Part shown: positions 8,133 to 20,219 of the stretch, in pieces
Layout: each line of letters opens with the position of its first letter
Position numbering within the stretch: the stretch's first letter is position 1
DNA from: Synergistaceae bacterium
GTDB taxonomy: Bacteria; Synergistota; Synergistia; Synergistales; Synergistaceae
Assembly (NCBI GenBank): GCA_012513245.1
Contig: JAAZCN010000221.1
Coordinates: 1-21,607, forward strand
Reading direction: 5' to 3'
DNA: 21,607 nucleotides
The notes under the pieces: model-generated
What the model saw: the letters and a program-made list of their open reading frames with translations, nothing else
Told to the model about the DNA's origin: nothing
Databases searched by the model: none
Made by a program: the position numbers and the translations under genes

Positions 8133-8727
8133 AATAAGGATAATATTTGAAAAAAAAGGGTGGATAACCTTTTTGAATCACCTGGATCTGCCGGTCTTAT
8201 TTTCCAGAGCTGCAAGAAGAGCAGGTCTTTCTCAGGAATTTACCCAGGGCTTTTCACCCCACCCACGCATCAGCCTTGGTCCTGCACTTGCGGCAGGAGT
8301 TGAAGGAGTACAGGAGCCGGCCGATTTCTGGTTCAATGAATGGGATGATTCCTGTGCAGGAAAATGGAACGACAAGCTTCCCGAAGGAATACGGATATTA
8401 AAACATGCCGAGGTTGAGGGACTATCGTTGTCAAAGCTTGCGACAGCTGCGATATACAGGATAAACGGTGTTGGCTTCGAGCTTGGAAGCGATGCGCTGG
8501 ATACGCTTCAAAAGGAGATCGAGAGGACAGGGATACTCTATGGTGCCTCTCTCAATAAAGGCTTTGCAGTGCTGACTGTAGGCGATCTCGAACACTGCGG
8601 GGCGGGAAATCTTGTAAGAAGCCTTAAAGAAGAGGGTATATGCGAGGGATGGAAAGATCTTTATCTTGTCCGGGAATGTGTTGGTACGTGGGATGCAGTG
8701 ACCGGCACGATACTGTCTCTCATTTGA
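8125..8727 (+). CDS. DUF2344 / radical SAM-linked protein (TIGR03936-type)
   Basis: A 200-residue soluble protein of unknown function. The N-terminus has the family pattern: ARIRIIFEKKGWITFLNHLD, then FSRAARRAGL, FTQGFSPHPRISLGPALAAGVEG and an acidic ADFWF segment. These proteins are encoded beside, or fused to, the upstream radical-SAM family, so the two presumably act together; DUF2344 may supply substrate recognition. I see no catalytic motif. The C-terminal half (from about residue 105) is less conserved-looking. ATG 8125 lies within the last codons of the radical-SAM gene (ATGGCTAG overlap), which favours coupled, stoichiometric translation. rng begins 16 bases after the stop. Confidence 0.85.
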   Translation: MARIRIIFEKKGWITFLNHLDLPVLFSRAARRAGLSQEFTQGFSPHPRISLGPALAAGVEGVQEPADFWFNEWDDSCAGKWNDKLPEGIRILKHAEVEGLSLSKLATAAIYRINGVGFELGSDALDTLQKEIERTGILYGASLNKGFAVLTVGDLEHCGAGNLVRSLKEEGICEGWKDLYLVRECVGTWDAVTGTILSLI

Positions 8728-8743
8728 TCATGGAGGTATTAGC

Positions 8744-10252
8744 ATGATATCACACGAACCGACAAAAAAAATAGTAGCTAATCTTATTGACCCTGAAGAG
8801 ATCAGGATAGCTATCCTCGACGAGAGGGGCAAGCTCTATGATTTCTTCTTAGAAAGAATGCTTGAGCATCAAAAGACAGGCGAGATATACAAGGCCAGAG
8901 TCGACAGTGTCCTGCCCGGCATGCATTCCGCATTTTTGAACCTTGGGGATGGAAGGAACGGTTTCCTATATCTCGATGACGTGCATGGAATTGATGTCAA
9001 ACCGGGAATTGAAATGCTGGTCCAGGTAGTAAAAAATGCGAGAAAGGGCAAAGGAGCCCGTGTTTCTCCAAGGATATCTCTGGCCGGTAGGTATTTGGTA
9101 CTCATTCCGGATGGACATGAGACAGGAGTATCCAAACGGATAGAGGACAATGATGAGAGAGCCCGCCTGAGATCGATATCGAAGGAAATACGTCCGGAGG
9201 GATTCGGAATAATAATCAGAACAGTAGCAGAGAGCTGCGACAAAGAAAGCCTTAAAAATGACGTACAGGAGCTTCTTTCCCAGTGGGAGACCATCGTACA
9301 CAATGCGGAACAAAACGGCGCTCCTTGCCTTATACACAGAGATCTTGGTCTGTTGGAGCGGGTCCTGAGGGATGAACTCACAGAGGACATAGATGAAATA
9401 GTTGTAGATACAGAAGAAGACAGGGATAATATCCGGTCTTTTGCAGACCGTTTCTTTTCAGGCAAAAATATTGAGATAAATTTTTACAAAGGCAAAACGC
9501 CGATATTCGACGTATACAACATTGAAAACCAGCTGCTGGAGCTGCAGGACAAAAAAGTCTGGCTCTCTTCAGGAGCATACCTTGTCATCGACCAGACAGA
9601 GGCCCTTACAGTCATTGACGTTAACACCGGAAAGTTTGTAGGTTCCAAAAACCTCAAGGACACTATCTTCAAGACAAATATGGAAGCAGCAGAGGAGATA
9701 GCCAGGCAGCTCAGGCTTCGAGCCATAGGTGGGATAAGCGTAATAGATTTTATCGACATGGAATCCGAAGAGGCGAATCAGGAGCTGATCCATGAGCTGC
9801 AGGAGCTATTCAAAAACGACCGATGCAAAGCAAGGGTATATGGTGTTACGGGACTGGGACTGGTTGAAATAACGAGAAAAAGAGCCAGAACTGACATAAG
9901 AGCAGCCCTCAGCCATGGTTGTCCATTCTGCGGAGGGCTTGGCTGGGTACCTCGTGAAGAGGGCATCGCAATGCAGATAAAGAGGTTTATCAGGAAGATC
10001 ACAATGTCTTCGAAATCTGAAGCGCTGCTGATCGAAGCCTATTCTGCCATAGCTCAGTTTATTGACGAAACTTTTCTGATATCGTGGGAAGAGGAATTCG
10101 ATAAAAAAATATTTATAAGAGGATGTCCCGAGTTTTCCTGGGGCAAATTCAGACTTGATGCACAGGGAAGTCTGGTTCAGATAGAACGCAGGATAAACGC
10201 TCTTCAAAAAAGAGAGGGCTGGGCAATTGTACATAAGTCGTCTTCAGCTTAA
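8744..10252 (+). CDS. rng: Ribonuclease G (RNase E/G family)
   Basis: A 502-residue endoribonuclease, close in size to E. coli RNase G and lacking the long C-terminal scaffold of RNase E. An S1 RNA-binding domain lies at about residues 45-125 (YKARVDSVLPGMHSAFLNLG, GFLYLDD). The DNase I-like catalytic domain has VIDVNTGKFVG with D292, and VIDFIDM with D335 and D338, as the Mg-binding carboxylates. The Zn-link is CPFCGG (C393, C396), used for dimer formation. The family cleaves AU-rich single-stranded RNA with a 5'-monophosphate preference, in rRNA maturation and mRNA decay. ATG 8744 has TGGAGGT upstream. The family is commonly encoded after the radical-SAM/DUF2344 pair, as here. Its last 26 bases also encode the start of smc. 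Confidence 0.94.
   Translation: MISHEPTKKIVANLIDPEEIRIAILDERGKLYDFFLERMLEHQKTGEIYKARVDSVLPGMHSAFLNLGDGRNGFLYLDDVHGIDVKPGIEMLVQVVKNARKGKGARVSPRISLAGRYLVLIPDGHETGVSKRIEDNDERARLRSISKEIRPEGFGIIIRTVAESCDKESLKNDVQELLSQWETIVHNAEQNGAPCLIHRDLGLLERVLRDELTEDIDEIVVDTEEDRDNIRSFADRFFSGKNIEINFYKGKTPIFDVYNIENQLLELQDKKVWLSSGAYLVIDQTEALTVIDVNTGKFVGSKNLKDTIFKTNMEAAEEIARQLRLRAIGGISVIDFIDMESEEANQELIHELQELFKNDRCKARVYGVTGLGLVEITRKRARTDIRAALSHGCPFCGGLGWVPREEGIAMQIKRFIRKITMSSKSEALLIEAYSAIAQFIDETFLISWEEEFDKKIFIRGCPEFSWGKFRLDAQGSLVQIERRINALQKREGWAIVHKSSSA
10211..10218 (+). promoter_or_regulatory. Ribosome-binding site that fixes the TTG start of smc
   Basis: AGAGAGGG lies eight bases before TTG 10227, inside the rng coding sequence. 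No ATG or GTG occurs in the smc frame before the conserved KGFKSFGG segment, so this site and the TTG together decide the start. Confidence 0.65.
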
Positions 10253-13200
10253 GGGATTTAAGAGTTTCGGAGGATCCCACGACTTAATACTCTCATCGGG
10301 GTTCACTGCAATAGTAGGGCCAAACGGAAGCGGCAAGAGCAACATACTTGATGCGTTAAGATGGTCGCTTGGCGACAGCCATGCCGGCAGACTACGAATA
10401 TCGAGACAGAGCGACCTCCTTTTCCAGGGTTCGATAAGCCTCACGGCAGCGAAAGAGGCGGAGGTCCTTCTACAGCTTAGAGAAGACTCAAGGACCTGTT
10501 CGATAAAGCGAAGAGTTACTGCCCCAGACGGCAACACTGTCCTTTTTGTTGATAACGCCAGAAAAACACTTACCGAGCTGGATGAGACGAAAAGAGACTG
10601 GAAGCTTGAGGGAGACAGATTTGCTTTCATAGGTCAGGGAGAAGTCGCTGAGGTTATACAGCAAAGACCTCTGGCAAGAAGAATGCGCCTTGAATCCCTG
10701 TTTGGCATTGATGTCTACAGGAAAAGACGTATGGATGCCTCTGACAGACTTGTTACAGTAAAAGAGGAATACGAACAGCTAAGGAACGTTATGGCTGAAC
10801 TCCAGGCACGTCGCATAGAGATCGCCCCCGAAGTCAGAAGAGCATCAGAGCTGAGGGAGATCCTCGACAAGATCGAAGATGAGAGAAAACTTTTATACTG
10901 GCTCAGAAGACACAGGTCAGAGCTTTTGATCGAAGAGATAGATGAAAGCCTCGGAGAAGTAAAAAAAGAACAGTCAGTCGTATTAGGCTGGTCTGCTCTA
11001 TGGAAAGAAGCACTGGAACAGCTCGAAAAGGACCTAGTTTTGCTTTCCAGAGAAAAGCAGCAGCAGGCCTGGGAACTGGAACAGAGCAAAAAAAGTTTCG
11101 ACGGTCTGATCAAATCCGGATATGCCTCCGCATCAAACCTCAAAGCCTCAAAAGAGAGACTTGACCAGGCAGCTGAGGAACGAAGGAAAGCAAAAAAACA
11201 TATGGAAGCTCTTTTAGAAGAGCAGAAAAAGACTCAGGAAGAGAATAAAAAAGCAAGGCAAGAACTCGAAGCAGGACAAAAGTCACTTGAAAAAATAGAG
11301 AAAAAATGGCAGGAATACAACCTCCGCCTTAAAGAGGAAAAAGAGCAGAGAGAAGCCTGGAACAATGAAAAAGGCCGTCTTGAAGCCGAGCTGCAGCAGA
11401 TAAAAGCAAAGCTTTCTTTTCTAGGCAAAGACCTGCTTGATACCAGGAATAAAAAAGAAGGGGCACCCGACCCCGGAAAAGATATAGATGCAGAAGTAAA
11501 AAAACTGGAAAAAGAAAGAGACAGGCTGTTAAAGGAACAGGAAGAGATAGTCTTCCTGCATGGGGATCTCTACGCCAAAGTCCAGACTTTTGCGGCGGAG
11601 CTCCAGCGCGCAAGGAGGGAAGCCTCCAACGCTAGGTCAAAGCTCAACGAAGTTACAGAGGCCATGCAGGCCGACCTCTACCCCCGTCCTGTCCAGTATC
11701 TCCTCTCGGCGGCCAGACTGAACAGGCTTGATGCATCGCCTCATGCAGTGGTAGACGTTTTCACCTGTGATCCGATGTATTCAACGGCACTGGAGGCGTA
11801 TCTTGGTGGCCGACAGTTCCAGCTTCTGGTCGAAAACCTTGAAGAAGCGGGCCGTTGCATAGACAAACTGAAGGTCAACGCAATAGGGAGAGCGACATTT
11901 CTCCCGCTTGAAAGATGCCGGCCCAGATATCCTGACAAGCAGTTCAGACTGCCCCAAAAAGGCATAACCGGATGGGCGATAGATCTTATCAAAGTAGACA
12001 GTCACTGGCTTCCAGCCATCCAGCAGATAATGGGAGACCTTATCATCGTTGAATCATACTCAGTCGGACAGGAACTGGTCAGGTCAGGTTTTAGGGGACC
12101 TGTGACCACGCTTGAAGGCGATGTTTTCCTGCCCGGAGGAACTGTATCAGGCGGCAGGTCACAAAAATCAGGGAAGACCATAGAGATGAAAGCCCAAATA
12201 GTGAAACTCGAGCAGGATGCTGCCGGGTTCACGTCCGCTGCGGAACATCTTGCGAAAGAGTTTAAAGATGCAGAAGCACAGGAACTCAGGGTCTCTGAAC
12301 AGAAAGAAGAATACACCAGGAGGATCAGGGAATTTGACGGCAGGATAGCTCTGCTGGCAGATGAAAAAGCCTCATGTTCAAAAGAGCAGAAGAGGATAGA
12401 GGGAGAACGGGGAAGGATGCTGGAAGCAATTGCAGAGGCCGGCAGACAGTGGAACTCCGTGCTTGCAGCCCTCTCTGACCTTGAAAGTAAGTGGGACAGC
12501 CCATCAAAACTCGAAGATGATCTTTCTATCATAGAGGAGAGAGAGAGGCTTCGTGCAGAAGCTGCTGTCATGGCAGAGAGGCTTAGCTCAAAGTTCGCAC
12601 TCATGGAAAGAGTCAGCAATGAACTCAGATCCGAAGAACGCAAGATATGGGATCTGGATGAAGAGATGTCAGAACTTGACCAGAGATGCGTGCGAGAGAG
12701 GGCCGCTCTTTCAAGGGTGGGGAAAAGCTGTCTTGAAATTTTTGAAAGACGGAGGGTCCTCACGGAAGAGATAGAAAAGCACGTAAGCGGTTTTTCAAAG
12801 CTGGAATCAAAACGAGACCTTATAAGAAAAAAAACTGTCTCTGCAAACCTGCGTTCGAGAACTGCTCTCGAAAGAGTCTCTTCGTTTGAAATAAAAATGA
12901 AAGAGACGGAGAGGGAGCTTGAAGAACTTATAAATACCTGGGAAGATCAGTATCCCTATCCCGGAGAAGAAGCTTTGCCGGAAGATGAGGATCTCGACGA
13001 CCTCAGAAAGAACATTCGCGACGGAGACAGGAAGATCAAAGCCTTCGGCGAAGTTGACATGGGTGTTTTATCAGAGGACAGGAACCTTAAAGACAGGCTT
13101 GCCTTCATGGGTGAGCATCTTGATGACGTAAGGGCCGGTGCCGCAGAGCTTGAAAAGCTCATTTCAGATGCAGACAGGCAGGCCTACAAGGTCTTCTCCG

Positions 13201-13646
13201 ATGCACTCCGGGAAGTAGACAACAGGTTCTGCTCGCTCTTCCAGAGACTTTTTGGAGGAGGAGAGGCTCACCTTGAAATGATAGAGGGAGAGACGATATG
13301 GGATACGGGAGTCGATGTCGTTGCAAGACCTCCCGGAAAACATCCTCAGAGCATAAACCAACTCTCGGGAGGAGAACAGTCTTTGGCAGCTATTTCTCTG
13401 CTTTTTGCCTCGATGGAGGTCGCCGGTTGTCCTCTTGCTGTACTGGACGAGGTAGATGCCGCGCTTGATGAGGTAAACCTCAGGAGGTTTTCCGAGCTTG
13501 CGAAGGAATATGCCAAAAACAGACAGGTACTTGCCATGACCCACAGACGAGCGACTATGGAAAGGGCAGACGTCCTTTACGGAGTCACCCTTTCCGAACC
13601 GGGGCTTTCCCAGGTTATAGGAGTAAGACTGGAGGACTGGGCTTGA
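10227..13646 (+). CDS. smc: SMC, chromosome condensation ATPase
   Basis: A 1139-residue SMC protein, slightly shorter than the usual 1,170-1,190. In order: an N-terminal ATPase half starting YISRLQLKGFKSFGG with Walker A GPNGSGKS (31-38); a long coiled coil to about 470; a hinge at about 485-650 with the GDVFLPGGTVSGG segment; a return coiled coil; and a C-terminal ATPase half with signature LSGGEQSLAAISLLFA (about 1046) and Walker B VLDEVDAALDE (about 1071). SMC with ScpA/ScpB loops and organises DNA for segregation; scpAB is not in the window. The start is TTG 10227, which gives exactly the family N-terminus; it lies 26 bases inside rng with AGAGAGGG upstream. The stop overlaps the next gene's ATG (TGATG). 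Confidence 0.96.
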   Translation: MYISRLQLKGFKSFGGSHDLILSSGFTAIVGPNGSGKSNILDALRWSLGDSHAGRLRISRQSDLLFQGSISLTAAKEAEVLLQLREDSRTCSIKRRVTAPDGNTVLFVDNARKTLTELDETKRDWKLEGDRFAFIGQGEVAEVIQQRPLARRMRLESLFGIDVYRKRRMDASDRLVTVKEEYEQLRNVMAELQARRIEIAPEVRRASELREILDKIEDERKLLYWLRRHRSELLIEEIDESLGEVKKEQSVVLGWSALWKEALEQLEKDLVLLSREKQQQAWELEQSKKSFDGLIKSGYASASNLKASKERLDQAAEERRKAKKHMEALLEEQKKTQEENKKARQELEAGQKSLEKIEKKWQEYNLRLKEEKEQREAWNNEKGRLEAELQQIKAKLSFLGKDLLDTRNKKEGAPDPGKDIDAEVKKLEKERDRLLKEQEEIVFLHGDLYAKVQTFAAELQRARREASNARSKLNEVTEAMQADLYPRPVQYLLSAARLNRLDASPHAVVDVFTCDPMYSTALEAYLGGRQFQLLVENLEEAGRCIDKLKVNAIGRATFLPLERCRPRYPDKQFRLPQKGITGWAIDLIKVDSHWLPAIQQIMGDLIIVESYSVGQELVRSGFRGPVTTLEGDVFLPGGTVSGGRSQKSGKTIEMKAQIVKLEQDAAGFTSAAEHLAKEFKDAEAQELRVSEQKEEYTRRIREFDGRIALLADEKASCSKEQKRIEGERGRMLEAIAEAGRQWNSVLAALSDLESKWDSPSKLEDDLSIIEERERLRAEAAVMAERLSSKFALMERVSNELRSEERKIWDLDEEMSELDQRCVRERAALSRVGKSCLEIFERRRVLTEEIEKHVSGFSKLESKRDLIRKKTVSANLRSRTALERVSSFEIKMKETERELEELINTWEDQYPYPGEEALPEDEDLDDLRKNIRDGDRKIKAFGEVDMGVLSEDRNLKDRLAFMGEHLDDVRAGAAELEKLISDADRQAYKVFSDALREVDNRFCSLFQRLFGGGEAHLEMIEGETIWDTGVDVVARPPGKHPQSINQLSGGEQSLAAISLLFASMEVAGCPLAVLDEVDAALDEVNLRRFSELAKEYAKNRQVLAMTHRRATMERADVLYGVTLSEPGLSQVIGVRLEDWA

Positions 13647-14374
13647 TGAATAAAGGCCTCGAAGATCTGCTCAGGGGCGAACTAAAGATAAAGCAGCCGC
13701 CGGAGAATGAGGGACCCAGGGTCAACCTTGACACGATACTTCTTGCCCATTTCACAAGGCCTAAAAAAAGTGAAAGGGTTCTCGAAATCGGCTGTGCACA
13801 CGGAGCGGTCTCCCTGATCCTTGCAAAACGCGGTCATACTGTTGAGGGTGTGGACATCCAAGCCCACCTTATCGAGATGGCGGCAGAAAATGCTGTAGAA
13901 AATGGTCTGGAAGATAAAACAAAATTTTATACGGCAGACATAAGGGATCACAGGAAGATATGGGAAGCACAGAGCTTCGACAGAGTGACAGTAAACCCGC
14001 CTTACTTTGAAAAGAAAAGCGGGAGCTTAAGTCCTTCCACGGCCCTTGCCACAGCACTGAACGGATTAAATTGTACACTTGAAGATCTCGTACAGGCATG
14101 CCGTTATCTTCTGAAAAACAAGGGATACCTTGATATCGTAATACATGCCGGAAGAGTCGGAGAACTTTTAGCCCTGCTTGACAAATACAACATTGCACCC
14201 AAAAAACTAAGGTCGGTCCATCCAAAACCGGGTGCAGAAGCATCGGTGGTCCTGATAGAAGCAGTGAGGGCTTCAAAGCATGGACTGAAGATCATAGCTC
14301 CGTTATTCGTCCTTGACGAAGATGGAAAAGAGACTCCGCAGCTGCTGGAAGCCTACAGAACGGGAGGAGAGTAA
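13646..14374 (+). CDS. trmN6: TrmN6/YabB-family tRNA (adenine-N6) methyltransferase
   Basis: A 242-residue class I SAM-dependent methyltransferase. SAM motif I reads VLEIGCAHG (residues 45-53), followed by the acidic motif GVDIQAHLIEMA. The N-methyltransferase motif is NPPY (117-120), typical of N6-adenine or amino-group methylation. The start RVNLDTILLAHF matches the YfiC/YabB (TrmN6) pattern, which modifies A37 of tRNA-Val. Position directly before rsmI copies the Bacillus yabB-yabC arrangement. ATG 13646 shares a base with the smc stop and has GGAGG ten bases upstream; the TTG at 13643 is not needed. Exact tRNA and base specificity cannot be read from the sequence, because the family also contains other specificities. 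Confidence 0.82.
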   Translation: MNKGLEDLLRGELKIKQPPENEGPRVNLDTILLAHFTRPKKSERVLEIGCAHGAVSLILAKRGHTVEGVDIQAHLIEMAAENAVENGLEDKTKFYTADIRDHRKIWEAQSFDRVTVNPPYFEKKSGSLSPSTALATALNGLNCTLEDLVQACRYLLKNKGYLDIVIHAGRVGELLALLDKYNIAPKKLRSVHPKPGAEASVVLIEAVRASKHGLKIIAPLFVLDEDGKETPQLLEAYRTGGE

Positions 14375-14375
14375 A

Positions 14376-15212
14376 ATGCCCCTTATAGTTGTCCCGACAC
14401 CGATAGGCAATCTGGAAGACATGACAATAAGAGGTCTCAGAGTCCTTCGCGAGGCGGACATTATCGCATGCGAGGATACCAGGCACACGCTAAAACTGCT
14501 GAACCACTACGAGATAAAAAAACCACTCATCTCATACCATAAGTTCAACGAGACAGAGAGGCTTGAGACCCTGATAAAACGAATAAAAGAGGGCGAGACC
14601 GTAGCGCTGGTGTCAGACGCCGGCACCCCGGGCATTTCAGATCCCGGAATGAAACTGATACAGGCAGTCATCGAAAGGGGCCTTCCACTGGATGTGCTGC
14701 CAGGAGCCAACGCGCTCCTTCCGGCCATTCTCCTCTCCGGGATGGGGATGGACTCATTCACCTTTATAGGTTTTCTGGACGGAAAAAAAGTGGAAAAAAA
14801 AGCCAGGCTTGAGGAGCTCATATACAACAAGCAGACCCTCGTTTTTTACATGGCTCCGCACAGGCTCCTTAAAGAGCTGGAATTGATGGGCAGCGTACTG
14901 GGAGACAGACCCGCGGTACTCGTCAAAGAGATCAGCAAGATACACCAGGAGTCGATCCACGGAACTCTTTTGACATTCAGGGATATCATAAGCGAGGACA
15001 AGATACGAGGAGAGTTTGTCTGCGTAGTCGAGGGAGCTAAAGAGACAGTTCCGGTCCTTGATGACGGTATCTGGATGGACGAGGTGCTCATGATGTGTAA
15101 GGCGGGCGAATCGACCAAAAATGTTGCAAACTTGCTCTCGATAAAGTATTGTATCCCACGAAACAGAATAAAACGGTACATCCTTGAGAACTGTACCGGG
15201 GAGGTAGTATAA
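14376..15212 (+). CDS. rsmI: RsmI, 16S rRNA 2'-O-methyltransferase (C1402)
   Basis: A 278-residue tetrapyrrole-methylase-fold enzyme. Diagnostic segments are PLIVVPTPIGNLEDMT at the N-terminus, ADIIACEDTRHTLKLLNHY, and ALVSDAGTPGISDPG (about 76-91), which form the SAM and substrate pocket of RsmI. It 2'-O-methylates C1402 of 16S rRNA in the ribosomal P site, which tunes start-codon choice and decoding. I chose ATG 14376: GGGAGGAG lies seven bases upstream and it yields the family N-terminus. The longer ORF from 14313 adds 21 residues that only read through trmN6 in another frame. The TAA at 15210-15212 directly abuts metG. Confidence 0.95.
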   Translation: MPLIVVPTPIGNLEDMTIRGLRVLREADIIACEDTRHTLKLLNHYEIKKPLISYHKFNETERLETLIKRIKEGETVALVSDAGTPGISDPGMKLIQAVIERGLPLDVLPGANALLPAILLSGMGMDSFTFIGFLDGKKVEKKARLEELIYNKQTLVFYMAPHRLLKELELMGSVLGDRPAVLVKEISKIHQESIHGTLLTFRDIISEDKIRGEFVCVVEGAKETVPVLDDGIWMDEVLMMCKAGESTKNVANLLSIKYCIPRNRIKRYILENCTGEVV

Positions 15213-17171
15213 ATGTCCAAAGAAAATTTCTATATCACAACACCGATCTACTACGTCAACGATGTTCCCCATATCGGGCACGCCTACACGACCATAGCAG
15301 CTGACGTTCTTGCCCGTTGGCACAAGGCCGGAGGGGAAGATACCTGGTTCCTGACCGGCACCGATGAGCATGGACAGAAGATCCAGACGGCCGCCGAGAA
15401 AAGAGGTCTAACTCCAAAAGAGCTTTGTGATGAGGTCGTGCTAAACTTCCAAAGGCTTTGGGGAGTCCTTAACATATCCAATGATGATTTCATAAGGACA
15501 ACGGAACCCAGACATGAAAAGGTGGTCCAGGAGATATTCAAACGTCTCATGGCCAACGGTGACATATACAAGGGAGAGTACGAGGGATCGTACTGTGTCC
15601 CCTGTGAAACATACGTCCCCGAAGCTCAGATGGGAGAGGGCAACACCTGTCCCGACTGCCACCGACCGCTCACGAAGATGACTGAGGAGACATATTTCTT
15701 CAAACTTTCGAAGTATGCCGAACCACTGCTCAAATACTATGAAGATAACCCCGAAGCCATAATGCCCAAATCAAGATACAACGAGATAATCAGCTTTATA
15801 AAAAGCGGTCTTCGTGACCAGTCTGTCTCGCGTACAACTCTTGACTGGGGGATCCCGCTTCCCGGAGATGAAAAACATGTCATCTATGTCTGGTTTGATG
15901 CTCTCATCAACTACCTTTCGGCCCTCAACTTTCCTGAAGAGGGAGCCCTGTGGCAGACATACTGGCCCTCAGTGCGCCACCTCGTCGGAAAGGACATAAT
16001 AAGGTTTCACTGCGTTATCTGGCCTGCCATGCTCCTTGCACTCGGAGTAAACCCGCCAGTCAGGATTTTTGCACACGGCTGGTGGACTGTTGAAGGCGAA
16101 AAGATGTCGAAATCTGTCGGTAATGTTGTAGACCCTTTTGAAATGGCTGATCTTTACGGCGTGGACGCGTTCCGTTATTTCTTGCTTCGCGAAGTTCCTT
16201 TCGGTCACGACGGAGATTTCTCTGAACATGCCATGGTAAACAGGATAAATTCAGATCTGGCAAACGATCTTGGAAACCTCCTCAGCAGGAGCCTCCAGAT
16301 GATAGAGAAATTCCGGGGAGGAGAGCTCCCGAAAAACTTCAAAAGCGAGGATATCGATAAAGAGATAGAAAATCTTGCAAACAAAACAGTTATGGATATG
16401 GAGTCATCTATGGACCGTTTTGCTTTTGACGAAGCACTGAAAACTCTTTGGGTATTTATAAGCCGTTCCAACAAATACATAGATGAGACAGAGCCATGGA
16501 AACTAGGGAAAAATGGCGAAATAGAGAGGCTTGATGCTGTCCTCAGGACACTTTGGGAATCACTTCGTCTCTCCGCGTTACTCGCTGCTCCATTCATGCC
16601 TGAAACATCTGCCCGTATATGGGAACAGCTCGGACTGTCAGGAAGTCCGCTTGAAGAGGGGCGCGGTTCATGGTCATGGTGCGGCATAGAGAGACCGGTA
16701 ACTGTGAAAAAAGGATCCATACTCTTTCCGCGCATTGACATAGAAAAATGGAAGACAGAAAAAGAGTCCCGTGACCTTGAAAAGAGGTCGGTAACTGATC
16801 CTACTGCATCTTATAATTTCGATGACCACGAAGCCGAAATTGGGATAGAAGCTTTTAGCAAACTAGAGTTCAGAGTAGCGCTGGTCGAAAAAGTAGACGT
16901 AGTTCCCAAGACTGATAAACTCTACATCCTCAGCCTCGACCTGGGTTATGAAAAGCGCACTATCGTTTCAAGCATCCGGGAGTTCTACAAGCCCGAGGAT
17001 CTCGAAGGCAAAAAAATAGTGGTGCTTTGCAACCTGAAACCGGCTAAATTTCGTGGAGTACCCAGCAACGGGATGCTCCTTGCCGCTGAAAGTCCGGATA
17101 CCAGGAAAGAATATATTACGCTTCTGACGGTCATGGATGATTCCATGCCTATAGGGAGCAGAGTCCACTAA
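15213..17171 (+). CDS. metG: Methionyl-tRNA synthetase with C-terminal tRNA-binding domain
   Basis: A 652-residue class I synthetase that charges initiator and elongator tRNA-Met. The HIGH motif is HIGH at 20-23, and KMSKS is at 297-301 followed by VGN. The connective domain has a four-cysteine zinc knuckle (C128, C131, C146, C149). The anticodon-binding helical domain covers about 350-510. The C-terminal OB-fold tRNA-binding domain (Trbp111/EMAP-II type, about 545-652) contains FSKLEFRVALVEKVDVVP, NLKPAKFRG and SNGMLLAAE; it usually gives dimer formation and tighter tRNA binding. The middle linker (about 500-545) is charged and probably flexible. GGGGAGG precedes ATG 15213. No T-box is possible here, since the gene directly abuts rsmI. 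Confidence 0.96.
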   Translation: MSKENFYITTPIYYVNDVPHIGHAYTTIAADVLARWHKAGGEDTWFLTGTDEHGQKIQTAAEKRGLTPKELCDEVVLNFQRLWGVLNISNDDFIRTTEPRHEKVVQEIFKRLMANGDIYKGEYEGSYCVPCETYVPEAQMGEGNTCPDCHRPLTKMTEETYFFKLSKYAEPLLKYYEDNPEAIMPKSRYNEIISFIKSGLRDQSVSRTTLDWGIPLPGDEKHVIYVWFDALINYLSALNFPEEGALWQTYWPSVRHLVGKDIIRFHCVIWPAMLLALGVNPPVRIFAHGWWTVEGEKMSKSVGNVVDPFEMADLYGVDAFRYFLLREVPFGHDGDFSEHAMVNRINSDLANDLGNLLSRSLQMIEKFRGGELPKNFKSEDIDKEIENLANKTVMDMESSMDRFAFDEALKTLWVFISRSNKYIDETEPWKLGKNGEIERLDAVLRTLWESLRLSALLAAPFMPETSARIWEQLGLSGSPLEEGRGSWSWCGIERPVTVKKGSILFPRIDIEKWKTEKESRDLEKRSVTDPTASYNFDDHEAEIGIEAFSKLEFRVALVEKVDVVPKTDKLYILSLDLGYEKRTIVSSIREFYKPEDLEGKKIVVLCNLKPAKFRGVPSNGMLLAAESPDTRKEYITLLTVMDDSMPIGSRVH

Positions 17172-17260
17172 TAAAATAACAGAGACTTGGCACTTCTACC
17201 CGGTCTCTATTATTGGATCATAGGCCTGAGCCCTCATTTATTATAGAAAGGGGCAGAAGT
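17172..17260 (+). other. Short gap before tatD with a weak hairpin
   Basis: AGAGAC (17181-17186) can pair with GTCTCT (17203-17208), but no T-run follows, so it is not an intrinsic terminator. TTGGCA (17187-17192) with TATTAT 15 bases later is promoter-like but too closely spaced to trust. Read-through from metG is the simpler reading. Confidence 0.2.
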
Positions 17261-20178
<2,918 letters not shown>

Positions 20179-20182
<4 letters not shown>

Positions 20183-20207
20183 CGCGGTTCGGTTACAATG
20201 CTATAAT
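20179..20207 (+). promoter_or_regulatory. Sigma-70-type promoter of the tRNA-Pro gene
   Basis: TTGACG (20179-20184), a 17-base spacer, then a perfect TATAAT (20202-20207). The -35 box contains the TGA stop codon of tsaC. A start about seven bases after the -10 box would give a leader of only five or six bases before the mature tRNA. Confidence 0.88.
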
Positions 20208-20219
20208 TTGCGCTGCTTC

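Noticed and set aside
12002..12763. A 253-codon open frame on the minus strand
   Set aside because: It is antisense to the SMC hinge and return coiled coil. Its Ser/Leu-rich composition is what the reverse of Glu/Lys-rich codons gives, and there is no ribosome-binding site or family motif.
14313..14375. Upstream extension of rsmI
   Set aside because: It overlaps trmN6 out of frame, and the conserved RsmI N-terminus begins at ATG 14376 behind a strong GGGAGGAG.
17181..17208. Terminator after metG
   Set aside because: The AGAGAC/GTCTCT stem is only six base pairs, has a long loop, and is not followed by a T-run.
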